From: Paulownia fortunei
Taxonomy: Eukaryota; Streptophyta; Magnoliopsida; Lamiales; Paulowniaceae
Length of the DNA stretch: 64,000 nt
Direction of reading: 5' to 3'
NCBI GenBank assembly: GCA_019321725.1
Contig: CM033118.1
Span: forward strand, 9,140,071 to 9,204,070
In this document: positions 24,901 to 37,824 of the stretch, in pieces
How positions within the stretch are numbered: position 1 is the first letter of the stretch
Layout: the number at the start of each line of letters is the position of its first letter
Notes under the pieces: model-generated
Database searches by the model: none
The model's input: the letters and a program-made list of their open reading frames with translations, nothing else
Told to the model about the DNA's origin: nothing
Position numbers and translations under genes: made by a program

Positions 24901-27789
24901 ATTTATCAATTTTTAACATTTGAAAATACTCAATGGTCATAGACAATCCGTTGCAATCACCATGTATATAATAATATAATTTAAAAATTGTTAGAATAAT
25001 TTTACAGTAAAATTTTGATAATTTATATTTCATTTCATTAAGATCTTTTAATCCTTTCTATTTTTTTTGATGATTAACTAGATGTGCATACTTAGTATTA
25101 GTTCAATGTTTACTAACTCTTTATAATTTTTTTTAAATTCTGCATCTATGTGATTAGTGTATTGCATAAATTTTAGATTATATCCTAATATTATAAAGAT
25201 TGTTTAAAATTTTAATTTACAAATTTGTATTTCCTTCATTATTAATTTTTTTTTCATTTTAGAATAATCGAACCTAAGTTAGTGCATGTTTAGTGTAGAT
25301 TATTTTTAATTAATTCTAATAAATTTATTTAGCCACATTTACGTAATCAATTATTTGGTTAATTTGAAAAGGATGAGTAAAAAGATAATTTTGACACTTG
25401 ATTAAATAAAAAATAAAGATTACAAAAGAAATATAAATTCGAATTTTCAATTAAGCACATTTGAATAAGAGAAAAATATTCTTTATAGTGGACTTTTAAT
25501 ACTTTTGATTGATTTTACATTTTCAAATTGATTATAAAAAGTCAAATAGATTATTAGATATTGTTTAATAGATTTTAAATTAATCTTAATTCATTAATTT
25601 AAATCTCTTTTTCGTACAATCTTTTCAAAAGAAAATATTCTAAACCAATTAGACCATCAATTAAATTTGACAATTTTAAATTCCATACTGATGATTATTA
25701 AAATTATAAATTATTTTATAAAAGATGATTTATGAGTAGTAGACATATGTAAAGAAAACTATAAAATAAGTTTATTTAGGTTAAGAACGGGCCTCTTTTA
25801 TGATAATTTTATTTTTTAATTTAAAAAAATAATATTTATTAGCATATAAATTAAAGGTTTTAAATATTTTATTTTTAAGGATCACATAACTATTAAGAGA
25901 TCCTGTATTCCTTCCAAATTATGAACAATTCTCAAAAAGTATTTTATTTTTAAAAACAAATTTCAATTATTTGTGTTGATTGAATTTATTTTTCCATTCA
26001 TTGCCTTAAATGTTTAAAACATTTAATCAATCAAATTCGTAAGTCATGCAAGCGAGGTCATATATTTAAATCATTGTAGTTTTTGCAAATAAGTTACTTA
26101 TACCTTCATTTGGAATATGATTAGGGTGTTTTTTTTTTAAGAAAAAAGTAGTTGCAATTAAAAATTGGTAAAAACTAACGAGAATCAAGTTAAAAAGTAA
26201 AAATATATTATTTTTTATGTTTTTTATCATTAAATTTCTCTATTGTCACAGTGTTATACGTGAAAAAAAAAATGAAGCTTAAATTGTCAACTTTTTTTGT
26301 AGTAACTACTAAGAGGCAGTAATTTATGATTTTTTTTATTTTTTTATTTTTGACTGTGTACGTACAACTTATCTCCCTAATTTTGGGGGAAAAGATCATA
26401 GCTTTTCTTTCTTAATTAGAATCTTCTCTCTTTTTCAGATTATGTAAAACTGTATAATGATGAATTTACAGATTATGGCTATTTCTTCAAATCATAGATT
26501 ATATTACTACCCATCCATTTGAAGGAATAAGCCGTCCAAAGAGTGATTCCTCAAAACATAGGCAAAGATTTACTTTAAATTAATTTTTAACAAGAAATAA
26601 TAAAATAAATTTTAACTTCATAAAAATATAAGTCGGTTCGGACTCAATTCATTTATATTTAACTTAGTAAATATAAAAATTTAATGCTTATATTATACTC
26701 ATTTATGTAAAATTAGTAGTGTAGACCTTATACAAAGCAAGAGAATGGAAAATTTAAAATTAATTTTTTTTTGTGAGAGTTAGAATTAACTTTACATATT
26801 AAATAGGTATATATAATTTTTTAACATATTGTTGTAAAAGTATTAAGCATCAATGTTTTGCAAGTTGGTCTTTGCTTCGCCATTTCCGTAGTCTGAATCC
26901 TCTTAGCCTCATTTATTTTCTTTAAGTTCGACTTTGGCCTCATTTAAAATGAGATGAGCTCGAGCTCGATCTCATTTTCTATTTTGAGCTCGAATTTCAA
27001 AAATTAGGTTTATTTAACTTGACTCGTTTATCCTTAATTTGGGGATTGTACAATTAGTACGAGATATTGAATTCGAGTATCACCAATATATACGTACATT
27101 AGCGAGTACATTTTGATAGCAGTGTCTTTCCTTTAAATATATACTTTGATTTAGAATTAAGATTCTACTTAATTAATCTTTGACATCTTGCTATACTGAA
27201 TGGTGTAATTGAAGGTTTTTTTTAATTATATATGACTCCATATATATGTACGACTACTTAAATATGTAATTAATTATTTGTGTGATATTTGTGAAGTGTA
27301 GTGTAACAATAGAAATTTCATGAATACTCGAGACTCAATACTTTGTATCAGTTATTTGATTTTACAATTATTTAACGTAAAATCAAGGTCAAAGATTTTT
27401 ACCAAAAGAATTTTATCTAGAATGAACCTTTTTTGTTTTTTTTAAGATTTTCATCAAAATGTAGTATTACTAGTGAGAAGTGTGTGTTATGTGTATTACG
27501 TGACTTAATTTTGGAATGCAAGTATGTTTTGCCTAGTTTAGAATCAATATGAATAATGAAAGTTTTTATCAATTATTATATGCTCAATTATTTTCTTGTA
27601 TATGTTCTGTAGGCAAACACTGCAAATATATACCAACTATTCAAATGCATTAAATTTAAAGTAAAGGATAATCAGAGGATACAAATGGGACATAAGCTGC
27701 AGGATACAACGACCACCACCACCATCATAATCATCATCTCAAGGGTGCTGATTGAAAGAAAATAGTGCTCAACAAAAGAGCACGGGAAA

Positions 27790-27862
27790 AAGTCAAGTCA
27801 CGTGGATATCTTCCAGACAAGTCATGTAGATATCTTCCAGACAAGTCAATACATGTAGATAT
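27790..27862. repeat. 24-bp tandem repeat at the hAT insertion site
   Basis: The unit GATATCTTCCAGACAAGTCA, plus linker, occurs twice, and a third partial GTAGATAT is where the hAT-like element inserted. The sequence after the element resumes GATATCTTTC, consistent with a split third unit. Confidence 0.75.
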
Positions 27863-29002
27863 TATAGTTGTCACTTGATTGGTTAGAACCGATTCAACCC
27901 AGACTCGACTCATCAAGAATTGGCCGAAGGCCGGCTTATGAATAGTACGTGCTAATTGGACCAATTTTAAACATATAATTTGAATTCTTATTAGGCCCAT
28001 ATATTAAAATTCAGTCCATACATATGAACCTGTTTAGATACGAAATCATTTCAAAATTGGCCCACCATAGGACTGGCCGGGCCTGATTCTTAATAGTTGG
28101 GCTTTTTTATATATATAATTCATATATAGATAAAAATAATATGAAGAAGCCAAAAGAATTTTTTTTGGGCATATGGCTAAGGATTTTTTTTAATAAGTTT
28201 AAAAATCAAATTTTTTCTAAAATATAAAGGTAAAAAGTAATTATACTACTTAAAAAAATATAATTTTAGTTAGTATACTAAATTAAAAAATTATCAAAAT
28301 AAAATATAAAGTTAGAAAAGAAGTATATTACTAAAAAAGTAAAAAAGTACTTAGTATACTAAACTAAAAAAATTTGATCAAAATAAAATATAAAGTTAGA
28401 AAATAAATATATTACTAAAAAAATATAATATTACTTAATATACTAAATTAAAAATAATTCATCAAAATAAAATATAAAGTTAGAAAATAAATATATTACT
28501 AAGAAAATATAATGTTACTTAATATACTAAATTAAAAATAATTCATCAAAATAAATTATAAAGTTAAAAAATAAGTATATTACTAAAAATATATAATACT
28601 ACTTAATATACTAAATTAAAAAAAATTATTAAAATAAAATATAAAATTAAAAAATAAATATATTACTAAAAAATATTATATTACTTAATATATTAAACTA
28701 AATAAAAATTCAACAAAATAAAAAAACCCATCAAAATTCATAAAAGAGAAGTCCACTGGGCGAACCCATAAACCCAACCTGTAGGCCTAGCTCATATAGC
28801 CCATCCAGGCGTAGAACCGATCCACTAGAACCAAACTAGTGGAGTGAGGTGGGCCTACAAAAAAAAAAAAAATTATTCACCCCAACTCAAACCGCTTTAG
28901 GTCCGGACTTGGGTTTGAATAACCCATTTTTCTGGCGGGGCAATGCGGTCTTGGGTCGGTCCTGGGCCGGTCCTAACTAGACCGACCCAGTTGATAACTA
29001 TA
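27863..29002. mobile_element. Non-autonomous hAT-like element (1140 bp) with 8-bp target duplication
   Basis: Left end TATAGTTGTCAC; the reverse complement of the right end is TATAGTTATCAACTGG, giving imperfect terminal inverted repeats. Flanking 8-mers GTAGATAT (27855-27862) and ATAGATAT (29003-29010) match at 7 of 8, the hAT target-site size. Both subterminal regions are GC-rich with GGCCGG, GGGCC and GACC motifs, in contrast with the AT-rich centre, which holds the 84-bp minisatellite. No transposase reading frame was found, so mobility would need a partner element. Confidence 0.75.
28190..28725. repeat. 84-bp minisatellite, about six copies, inside the hAT-like element
   Basis: The landmark TATACTAAA (TATATTAAA in the last copy) recurs at about 28273, 28354, 28439, 28523, 28607 and 28689, a spacing of 81-85 bp. 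Each unit contains AAAATATAAAGTTAGAAAATAA-like sequence and ATATTACTAA. Copies differ by scattered substitutions. Non-coding. Confidence 0.92.
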
Positions 29003-29010
29003 ATAGATAT

Positions 29011-32000
29011 CTTTCTCTTGATAGCTAGTCACAACTCTTTATTTTGTTTACACACAATATGCTAGTGCATAAACTACTAGGGTCGTATTCTATAATTTTA
29101 ATTCAATAGTATATTAGTTTTTGATTCTTTTGAAAAATAATTTTATACATTTATGTCCTCATTCTATGTCTTTCAATAATGATTTGCATCATTACCACAA
29201 TAATGTTGTCTAAAATTAAATTATTTTGTATTTTGTATTTAGTTAAATATAAAAGTAATTCTAATCATATACTCAAATAAGTTTTGTATAAGTGCATCGA
29301 CGTATAATTAAATATTTTGATTTATCATTATTTCATTTTAAGCAGAAAATTTGATTGACATGTATGATCATACATTCTTAATGCATTATATCTCTCATAT
29401 TAGGTGCCATTCTTCTATAACTTCTGTGATGTTGACAACTACTCTTAGCTTTTACTTAAATACCAAGCAAGAGTTAGACCAAGCTTTAAGAAGTTTTTTG
29501 TAAAAAATTGTACTCTTGAAGAAGTATCGACTTATAGAAAAAGTAGAAAACTGCTATTCTAAAAAACTTGTTGAAAAGTGGAAATAGAAAACTATTGTTT
29601 GATTAATAAGTGGAAAGAATGATTAACTTTGTGGAGAAGCTAAAATAAATATGATAACCATTTCTTGATCAATTTTTTAATTATTTGAACATTATGAATA
29701 TTTTCAACAAAATTATCTGCTTAGTCACTTTTGGAAGTGGGCAGTGTGAACAAACGCCTTGAGATTCTTCTTCTTCCGTTCTCCACTTTATTTGTTCATT
29801 CCTTCTCTATTCACCAACATAAGTATAGGAATATGGGAACACAAACACGACATGAGTCAAATAAATGTAGGACATAAAATGGTTATGACACTCATATAAA
29901 GAACACAAAACTTAATTTATATCTAAAACATCTGTAGAAAAAATATGTAAATTCATGGGAAATAGCATATAATATGATTTTGTTCCCTTAGAAAAGCTTT
30001 TGTAGGCAACCACGAACTCAAAGCAAATTAACACTTGCTGTGAATGTACATTTATAGATACTACTAATTTCACAGTGTGGAAAAAATCCTATTTTCTTTA
30101 GTGAATTATATAATATTTTTGATTATGTTTGTACAATTGACTCACTACCAAACCACATGTAAATATGCTTTTATGTTTATCCAAACTAGAGTTATTTGTA
30201 TTTTGTTTAATTTTTGATAAGTATAAAATTAGAAAGTATTTTGAACAGCTAGGAGACAGGTTCGCAACAAAAAAAAATGAAGGAAGGAATTTGATACTAA
30301 ATAGGAGGTGGAAATAAGTTACAAGATCTTATAAAGTTCTATAAGCTCCTAATGTTTTTGAAATTTATAATATATTAGATTTTATTTTGATTAAAATTTT
30401 TAAAGTGTTTGGATAAAATAAATTATAATTTTTTTAAAATAGAAGTAATAAATTTTTTATAATTGATATGTTTAAAACTTAATAGTGTTAATATCTTAAA
30501 AAAAATAAATAGAAGCTGTGGGAATGAAACTCGAGAAACTCTTTATCACGTGTCAACTATAAAAAAGTTTGTCAACTAATACAGCCAAGAAGTAGTTATT
30601 ATGAGAATCTCTTCAATTATAAGACCCCCTTTTGCAATCGTCAATGCGTGCATAATTTTCGGCTAAACTTATAGTTGTCAATTGTGTTTCTTTTCCTTTC
30701 TTCTCTTTTTTCTGTTGTATTTGTGTTTATCTATGAAAAGTAAGTATAACTACTTATTTTGTTTCAGTTGAATCAATGATAATAAAAAATGCATAGTTAT
30801 TTTGAAAGATTATGAGAGTTGATAGTAAAATAAAAGATTATGGGAATTGGAGAAGCCACTTGGCATGTGCTAATTTCCAAGATATGTGAGTACAGGAAAG
30901 CTATCAAGATTGTTATTGAAAGGTCTCTTCAATTATAACTACCATAGATTTAAAATATTTTAACAAAAGAACAAAAGCAAAACACATAAATATACAATAA
31001 ATAGACCTAAAACACTGCATTTAAAGAATCAATAAGACTAATAATTTCAAACCACAAGTTTTTGCATCGAATTAAATGGTACAACATTTTTAGAAGTTTT
31101 TACCACAGTGTAAATTTATAACGTGGTGGGGTCAAATTTCACAAACATGAGAGATATTTTAAGTTGAATGAAGTTAATGTACATATATAATTTGTTTTAA
31201 AACTTAGGCCAAAACTCTTATGCATTTGGATTGGATTGGAGTATTTGAGAATTAAAAATCTTAAATTCCTAATAATATATTTTTTGCACTTGTTTGGATG
31301 ATTTTCAATAATTATAGATTTTAAATTTTTTAGCAATTTTTTTTTTCATTACGATAAATTTCTTAAAATTAATTTATCATCGAAGTCAATTGAATCTTTA
31401 ACTTCAAATTCTGCCTGAAAATCCAAATCTTTTAATTCAATTCAAACTCCAATTAAAAAGTAAAGTTTGCTGATTCAACACTGACTTTGTATTGAGATTA
31501 TGTCATAGTGTAAGAAAGTCCCAGCCCTAAGCAACTATTCTTCTCTTTATACATGTAGTTTGATCTTACAGTAATCAATATTTAGCCTTGATTTTGTATT
31601 CTTCATTTAATTCTTGCATCGATTTGAATAAGAGACTATCATTTGGTAAGGGAATTTATTATACAATGATTTGTCCCCAAATGAAAAGGTTTTCTTTTTC
31701 TTTCATCACTTAAAAAAAGCTATAAGAAAAGATAATATCAGTGATTAAATATTAAGTAAATCATAAATGATATGTATAGAATCAAAACAATTTTGTTTTA
31801 TCATAATTACTACTGACAATTCTCAAACACATAACAATTTAGTGCTAGTACAAATGTTGTTATATATTTTTAATAGTGACAGTTTATACACAATTTTTGT
31901 TATTATTACACTTGTGAAAATTATTCTTTTGATAAAATAATTTTTTTTATCTTTTAACACATGTAATTTAATTAGTGATAAATTTGACAAAATAAAAATT

Positions 32001-32667
32001 TTCGTTACTTAATATATATAATTAGTGATAATTTTGACATTATCTCTTAATATCTTGTCATTAACATTACTTTTTCTTGGAGCAAAGTATTCTTCTTTCA
32101 ATTTTAGGAGAGCTTATACACTTTCCACAACCCACTTTATTATGATACCAAAAAACACGTTTCCTTGATGCGCATTACAAACTTGTAAAAAATATAAAAC
32201 CATAATAGCTAGTTTATTCAACATCCTGTAGATCATACGAAAAAAAAATAAAATAAAAATGAACTTTGGAATTATTGAGGAAAGCATGTGGACAATTCAT
32301 CAGTAACAAACTTGACATTATTCTCGTCACATCATCCTTTGCTGCATTGGAGGTATCATAGCAAATTGCTGTTGCTGCCTGAGCCTGGCTACATTCCCCA
32401 ACCATCCTAATAACACCCATATCCAACAAAAGATGCCATATTCAGCATTAATTCTTATTTAACACACCAATACACCTTATTAAATTAATTTGATTGCAAA
32501 ATCAGTTTACTGTCTCCTATGCAAATTTTCCATAACCTCCAATTAATACATACAATAATCTCTTTTTCTCTGGACATCCATAAATATTTCCACATTTATT
32601 ATAGATGTAATTAAAATTTAACATTGTCCATTTTTAGAATACTAGGTGTGACTAAAATTAAAATTTT
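29011..32667. other. AT-rich intergenic DNA, no gene recognised
   Basis: No exon-like reading frame or element ends were found. A short minus-strand open frame (32214-32429) has fairly normal amino-acid composition in its first 50 residues but no recognisable family. Confidence 0.5.
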
Positions 32668-33266
32668 GTTAGGTGTGCAATAAAGTCTCACATTAACTAG
32701 AAGTGTGGAGGATTGTATGGATAATATCTCCATTGATATGAAATTTTTTGGGTAAAATATAAAAGTAAATTTATGAGAATTTAGACCAAAAGTGGACATT
32801 ATTATATCAATATGCAGATATGTGGTGTTCATACTTTTTCAACAAGGGAAATCATAACCATGTTCCGGACTTAGCCATGTGTAGGGGGGTACTATAGTGT
32901 ATCACACAAGGTGTGCGCTCCAAGGCATGGAAGAAGAGTAGTCAAAATCCCACATTGGCTAGAAGTTAAAAGTAGGGAGAATCATGGGTCCAAAGTGGTG
33001 AAGAAAAGTAGTCGAAGTCCCCTATTAGCTAGAAGCTAGAATTAGGGAGGATTATAAGTTTATAAATATGGACATGAGTAGTTAAAGTCCCGTACACTTT
33101 GGCTAAAAGTATAGAGGAATATGAATTTATAGGTAAGAACAATATTTATATCAGTATAAAGCTTTTTAAATTAAAATTCAAAAGCAAATTAATGAGGATT
33201 TATGCCCAAAATGGGTAATATAATATCAATATAGAGATACATGGTATCTATAGTTTTCTAACAATT
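32668..33266. mobile_element. TRIM-like element: two ~180-220 bp direct repeats around a repeated 'tCCCACATTGGCTAG' core
   Basis: The left repeat (about 32668-32846) begins TGTTAGGTGTG and ends TTTTTCAACA. The right repeat (about 33050-33266) ends TTTTCTAACA. Both share a segment running from AAAGTC(T/C)C through ...GAGRATTTA...ATATCAATATRSAGATA. Between them lie further copies of AGTAGTC..AGTCCC..AT(T/A).GCTAGAAG (about 32932 and 32999). Size and layout fit a terminal-repeat retrotransposon in miniature, but I found no clear primer-binding site, so a local tandem amplification of one LTR is possible. Confidence 0.5.
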
Positions 33267-33703
33267 TTAATCCCCACTTTTGAAAGGCAAATTTCTAAAT
33301 ATGTTCTACCATCTCAAATCTTTGTCCAAAATATTATATCAATTGAAAGAGACAATTCAAAGTTGGACAACACAAACATAATCAGTTTGATCTCCTACTT
33401 TAAATTATTTTTATTTTATATTTCACATTATAAATGCGCATCAAATATGGTAAAATATTTATTTTTCAAATATATACTTAATTGTGAATTACATATACTT
33501 AGCATATATATATTTGTAAAAATAAAATAAAATATAAGATAAAACACAAATTGTAAGTATAACATACAAATGCATGCAAGAAATAAGTTTCATTCATGAT
33601 TAATTGTCTTGAAAATAGTTAGATCTGCCTTAATTTACATTTTTCACACTAGTCAATATTAGACTTAAAAAAAGAAAAAAAAAAAAAAGAAAACCATTTA
33701 CGG

Positions 33704-34899
33704 TTAAAAATCAGCAAGGTGCACGGGATTCCCTAAAATACCTGCTAGTGGAGGATTGTCTTTAAATTTTGTACGTGTTGACAAGTACATCGTTTTACTT
33801 AAAAATTTGAAAATGGAAAACACTTGTTAATACGCGTAAGTTCATATGTAAGTTGGGGGACTAATAGTGTGAGTTGATTGTGGGGGAAAACCTACCAATA
33901 GAAGGGTCGAGGCCCCTTTCCTGAAGCTCTCTATATTCTTGACAGAGAGCACAGCATTCGCAAAAGCAGTGAACCACCCAGTCTGGTGCGGGGGATTCAA
34001 TCAGCCCAAAACGACTCCTCATCTTGCTCCGATAAGTGCATGACATTATGCAAGGCATCGCTATGCAACACGCGATCAGCCCGTACAGCATCCCGCTCGT
34101 CCCACAAGCTACACATACATATACGTTCAAAGGAAAATATTTTAGCTTTCAGACTGAATTAAAACTGTATATAGACTTCTTACAGGTACTGCCGGAGTCC
34201 ACTATTTCTGCAATCTGGCCAAACGTTAAGCATGGGAAGAGCGCGGTGATGATAGCTGAAATTAACTCATTTACATTAGTATTTGAATAATCAACAACCA
34301 ACATCTCATGACTTGTAATTACAACACATTAGGTAGCAAACCAACATCCAAGAAAAGAAAAGAAAAGAAAAGTTGAATTGTACCAAGACACGATTACCAT
34401 TTTGTGGATCTTTCATGCAATCAAAAAGATGATTCTTCCAAGGCTGATTTTGGACTTGAGGAATAAATGGAGAAGGCGACGTTCCCACCGGTATCCCTCC
34501 AACAGGTTGAGGAAAAGTTTGCTGTTGTGGAAACTGCATTCCCACATTTGGTTGTTGGTGGAAATATTGATCACTAGTTTGATTCGGAGGAAAAGGTTGC
34601 GGTGTTTCATGATCTTGTTGATGAGGAGGGAAAGATTGAAGCTCGTCTTGTGAAGGAGGGAATACTTGAGGTTGTGATGGAGGAAAAGACTGTGCTTCAC
34701 TTGGCACTTGGACTCGTGGCTTAATGTTTTCCGTCGCTGATTTTTGTGGCTTCTGGTAATCACTAGGTGGCTCATAAAGATCTTGGCTTTCTTCGTGTGG
34801 AGGCGCATCATCGATAGTCTCTGGGGCCTGAGTTTGATGAAATTCTTGAAACTGAAGTCCTTGGTGGTATTGGGTTGCATTCGTATCCACCCGTCCCAT
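33704..34899 (-). CDS. PLAC8-family protein of the plant cadmium resistance / FW2.2-like (CNR) type with a long Pro/Gln-rich N-terminus
   Basis: Exons on the minus strand: 34899-34398, 34255-34184, 34108-33896, 33741-33704, all with GT-AG junctions and a total of 825 bp (274 aa plus stop). Residues 1-167 are rich in Pro, Gln and Ser with repeated SFPPSQ/FPPHQQ/PFPPNQ units and end in [14 protein letters not shown]. The PLAC8 domain follows: [20 protein letters not shown], a hydrophobic segment ([19 protein letters not shown]), [11 protein letters not shown], and the Cys-rich [16 protein letters not shown] with RGLDPSIG. Family members are small plasma-membrane proteins that affect divalent-metal efflux or organ size (established knowledge). 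The usual CCxxxxCPC signature is reduced here to a single FPC. The last exon is only 38 bp ([14 protein letters not shown]) and is the least certain. No frame breaks were seen. Confidence 0.88.
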
Positions 34900-34979
34900 T
34901 TTCTATGCAACTGATCTTTGCCTCTCTCTTGGTTTAATTTGCTTGTGCTCTGTGTTTGTTTGTCCCTGAACAAGGAAAG

Positions 34980-36850
34980 TTTGATGGATAGCTCTTATTA
35001 AGAAGTGGGAAAGCTAGCACCCTTATTCCGAAAATTCTTGTTCATACCAAATATTATTGTACTCCTTAGAGTGTACCATAATTATATATCATTGTACCAT
35101 ATAATTGATTTTGAATAGGAACACGATTCCAGCTAAAATTCCCCATGTTATTCAAATAAAATTAGACTTGTTATTATTACAATAAAATTAGAGAATGAAT
35201 GGCTGTCATTATTCTAGTTGCTGTTGGCAGTTTTGAGAGACATGGGTTGGCCACCATGACAAAAACAAGTGGGGCAAAAGATATTGGTTTGTAAAGGGCT
35301 ATTCAAACCCCAAGTCTCACGTTAATCAGTTAATCGGCAGACATGGAGTTGACTTTGTTTATTGAAGAAATAGTATGATTGTGAGATAATGGAAAGTGGG
35401 TAGTTAGAGGATGACTTTGACTGCAGCAAAGTTGACTCTGCCTGGCTTATCGAATGAGCTGGCATAGAAACTAGAATTAGAGTGGTGTATTACATGCCAC
35501 GTCTGCTTCAAGTTACCAAAAAATTTAGTCTAGATTTGATTTTTAATTATATATAATCAACTTATATTCGATCAAATTGTATTTAGAATAAAATTTGTAA
35601 CATTAATTGTTTTAGCTAACTGTGCTCTTTCGCTTATTGTGGGAAACAATTTCATTGTTGAGATAAAGAATTCACAATGTTGTAAGAAAGCTCAAATAAA
35701 ATTAGTTTTAATAAGCGTGTTTTATTCTTATGCACAAAATTGAATTACCTCTATCCAATTCTGAATGTCTATAGCTGAATGGAGGCATAATTTTAGATGA
35801 AGTTGAAGCGTAAGTTTAGATATCCTATATTTTAACCTTAAATAAATAGGATTTCGAAACTAGAGGTGTCGCGTCATTATTTAATATAAAAAGGTATTGA
35901 AAAGAAAAATGACCATATCTCAAATTTATTGCTCATATTCCTTTTTTTTTTAAATATATTAAAATAAGAATTCATTTTCTAAAATGAGGATTTTTTTTTT
36001 TTGTAAAAATATCTTCAATTGAAGCAATGATATGGTATCACTAACTTTTATAACTACTTTTTATGAATGTAAATATACACAAAATTTATATTTTTTTTCA
36101 AATTTTATTTAAAATTCCACGGGGGGTTAAACTAGACCTAAGATGGAGGGAGAAGTATTTTACAAATGTGAAACCCAATAGGCATAAAAACATATAGTAG
36201 CATTGAATTGTGGGTGGAAAAACTAGAAGGCCAGCTAGCAGGATATGTTCAACTCTCATGATAAAGATTTCGCCAACAACGGCGATGACTGAAGGGAGCT
36301 TGACTTTTGAGCTAAAAATCACTTGAAGAATAAATTTTGAGACGATTGGTGCGGCTACAATCAAGGGCTGTCTGCGGCTCCAGTTTCATATCCGCAGACA
36401 AGAAGATTAACAGCAAGAATTGGGGCCAGCAAAGCCAATTCATTGATTATTTTCAAATTTTTACCTCGGAAAAATGCCAGGCTGGTTGATACTTAAGTAC
36501 TTTCATAGGCAAAGATACTGGATTTAAATGAACTGTTAAAAGATTGAAGTTTAATTGTAACTTTTGAGTCATTAAGTTTTGTATAATGTTGTTATATAAG
36601 TTACAAAAACTAGCATTCGATATATAAGGAAAATTATTTTTCTAGTCCGATAAGATAGGAAGTTCTACAACTTTAGTTCCACGCTTCATAAAATCTCGGA
36701 AGTAGTTCCAATTTTTAGAAAAATATGAGCATATTTTGTTCCGAACTCATTTTGCCATTAGAAATTAATGGAACCACGCACCGGGGTCATATGTGGCCGT
36801 TGATTTCAAAACTTGGAGGGAGAAAATAGGGACAAAAAATACTTTTTTAG
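34980..36850. other. Upstream flank of the PCR gene and intergenic DNA, no gene recognised
   Basis: This should contain the promoter of the minus-strand PCR gene, but no unambiguous TATA box or element was identified. Open frames such as 36098-36364 (minus) have no recognisable homology. Confidence 0.4.
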
Positions 36851-37725
36851 CCCATAAGATAGGGATGTTAGCAATTAGAATCTTGTGACATCCACGAGTC
36901 CTTAAGCTCTGTTGGAAGCTTGTTTTGGACAATGACTGAACATTTTCCAATTTTCTTTTGTTAGATAGAATCTCCTTCAAATTTTTTACATAATTAGGCA
37001 TTTGGAGCAAAGCACCTGCGAAAGGAATATTAATACGTAGTTTCTTGGACACTTCTAAAAAGTTTAGAAAATTGCATATCCCATTTACGTTTCTTTATGA
37101 CTAAAGGAAAAGGGAGAGTAATACTTATCGTCTTAGGTGGAACAACACGGGTAGATGGATTACTTGGCTCAGATGTGGACTTGTCCTCCTCCTTCACTTG
37201 CATTTCAACTTCCTTACCACTCTCAAAGTGATTGTTTTGACTTTTTCCCTTAGATTTTTCTCAGTGTCACTAGGTACCACACCTTGAGCTCTTGTTGATG
37301 ATATCATGCTAGCCAATTACCCCACTTGAGTCTCCAAATTATAGATTGAGGCCTCTTGATTTTGGAGACGGGTTTCAATAGTCGATATGAATTTCATCAT
37401 AAGCTCCTCCAAATTGGGCTTCTTCTCTTGTGCGGGAATTTGGGCGGTGGTGGCCCACCATGTTTTGATTTCTTTGGTTACCCTATGAAAAGTTTTGAAA
37501 CGTATCGCAAATTTTAATGAAGTTTGAGATATGAGCATTAGGATCATCGCTAGGTAGACTGCCAAATTGAACCGACGTTTGAATCATTTGAATAATTGCA
37601 GGCTTGATCTCAAACGTGTTGGCTTGAATGGTCACCCTCCTAATGCTTGACATAGTGCAATTAACTAATAGTTTGGCACAATCCAACAATGATCGATTTT
37701 TGGCATCTTGCTCATTGTTCACCAT
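36850..37725 (-). pseudogene. Ty3/gypsy gag remnant with start of the protease-proximal region
   Basis: On the minus strand about 37640-37500 gives TIQANTFEIKPAIIQMIQ and LPSDDPNAHISNFIKICDTF, the standard N-terminal part of plant gypsy Retrotrans_gag. Next come a Glu/Gln-rich segment (37430-37320) and, at 37052-36950, KKLRINIPFAGALLQMPNYV and LKEILSNKRKLE, the segment just before the protease. Frames change and stops intervene between these blocks, and protease, RT and integrase are missing. Confidence 0.8.
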
Positions 37726-37824
37726 TTTTCCTTTTTGTTCTCTTCAATAAATGGTGGAAGGTTCTTTTAATTTTCGGGTCGAATGTCACGAGTTCTCGAC
37801 AAGTCGATCGGGTCATGCACCAAT

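Larger units (their letters stand above)
17701..27862. other. Very AT-rich, gene-free intergenic block with diverged internal duplications
   Basis: About 10 kb of strongly AT-rich DNA with no plausible coding exon; open frames here are short and low-complexity. It contains microsatellites (18315-18362, 21600-21636), two diverged long duplications (18750-19965 with 20485-21545; 22030-22480 with 24480-24900) and a 115-bp tandem pair (22757-22986). I see no retroelement proteins, so it is probably very old decayed repeat DNA. Confidence 0.7.

Noticed and set aside
28190..28725. Regularly spaced repeats considered as a CRISPR-like array
   Set aside because: The units are head-to-tail 84-bp repeats without unique spacers, in plant DNA; it is a minisatellite.
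32214..32429. Minus-strand open frame of 71 codons with ordinary composition
   Set aside because: I recognise no family, and no flanking exons with splice sites were seen. Kept only as a possible stray gene fragment.
34378..34973. Other long open frames over the PCR gene (34378-34653 plus; 34413-34973 minus)
   Set aside because: They are shadows in other frames of the Pro/Gln-rich first exon. Only the 34899 frame joins by good splice sites to the PLAC8 domain.
36098..36364. 88-codon minus open frame with hydrophobic stretches
   Set aside because: No family resemblance and no splice or promoter context; probably chance in AT-rich DNA.
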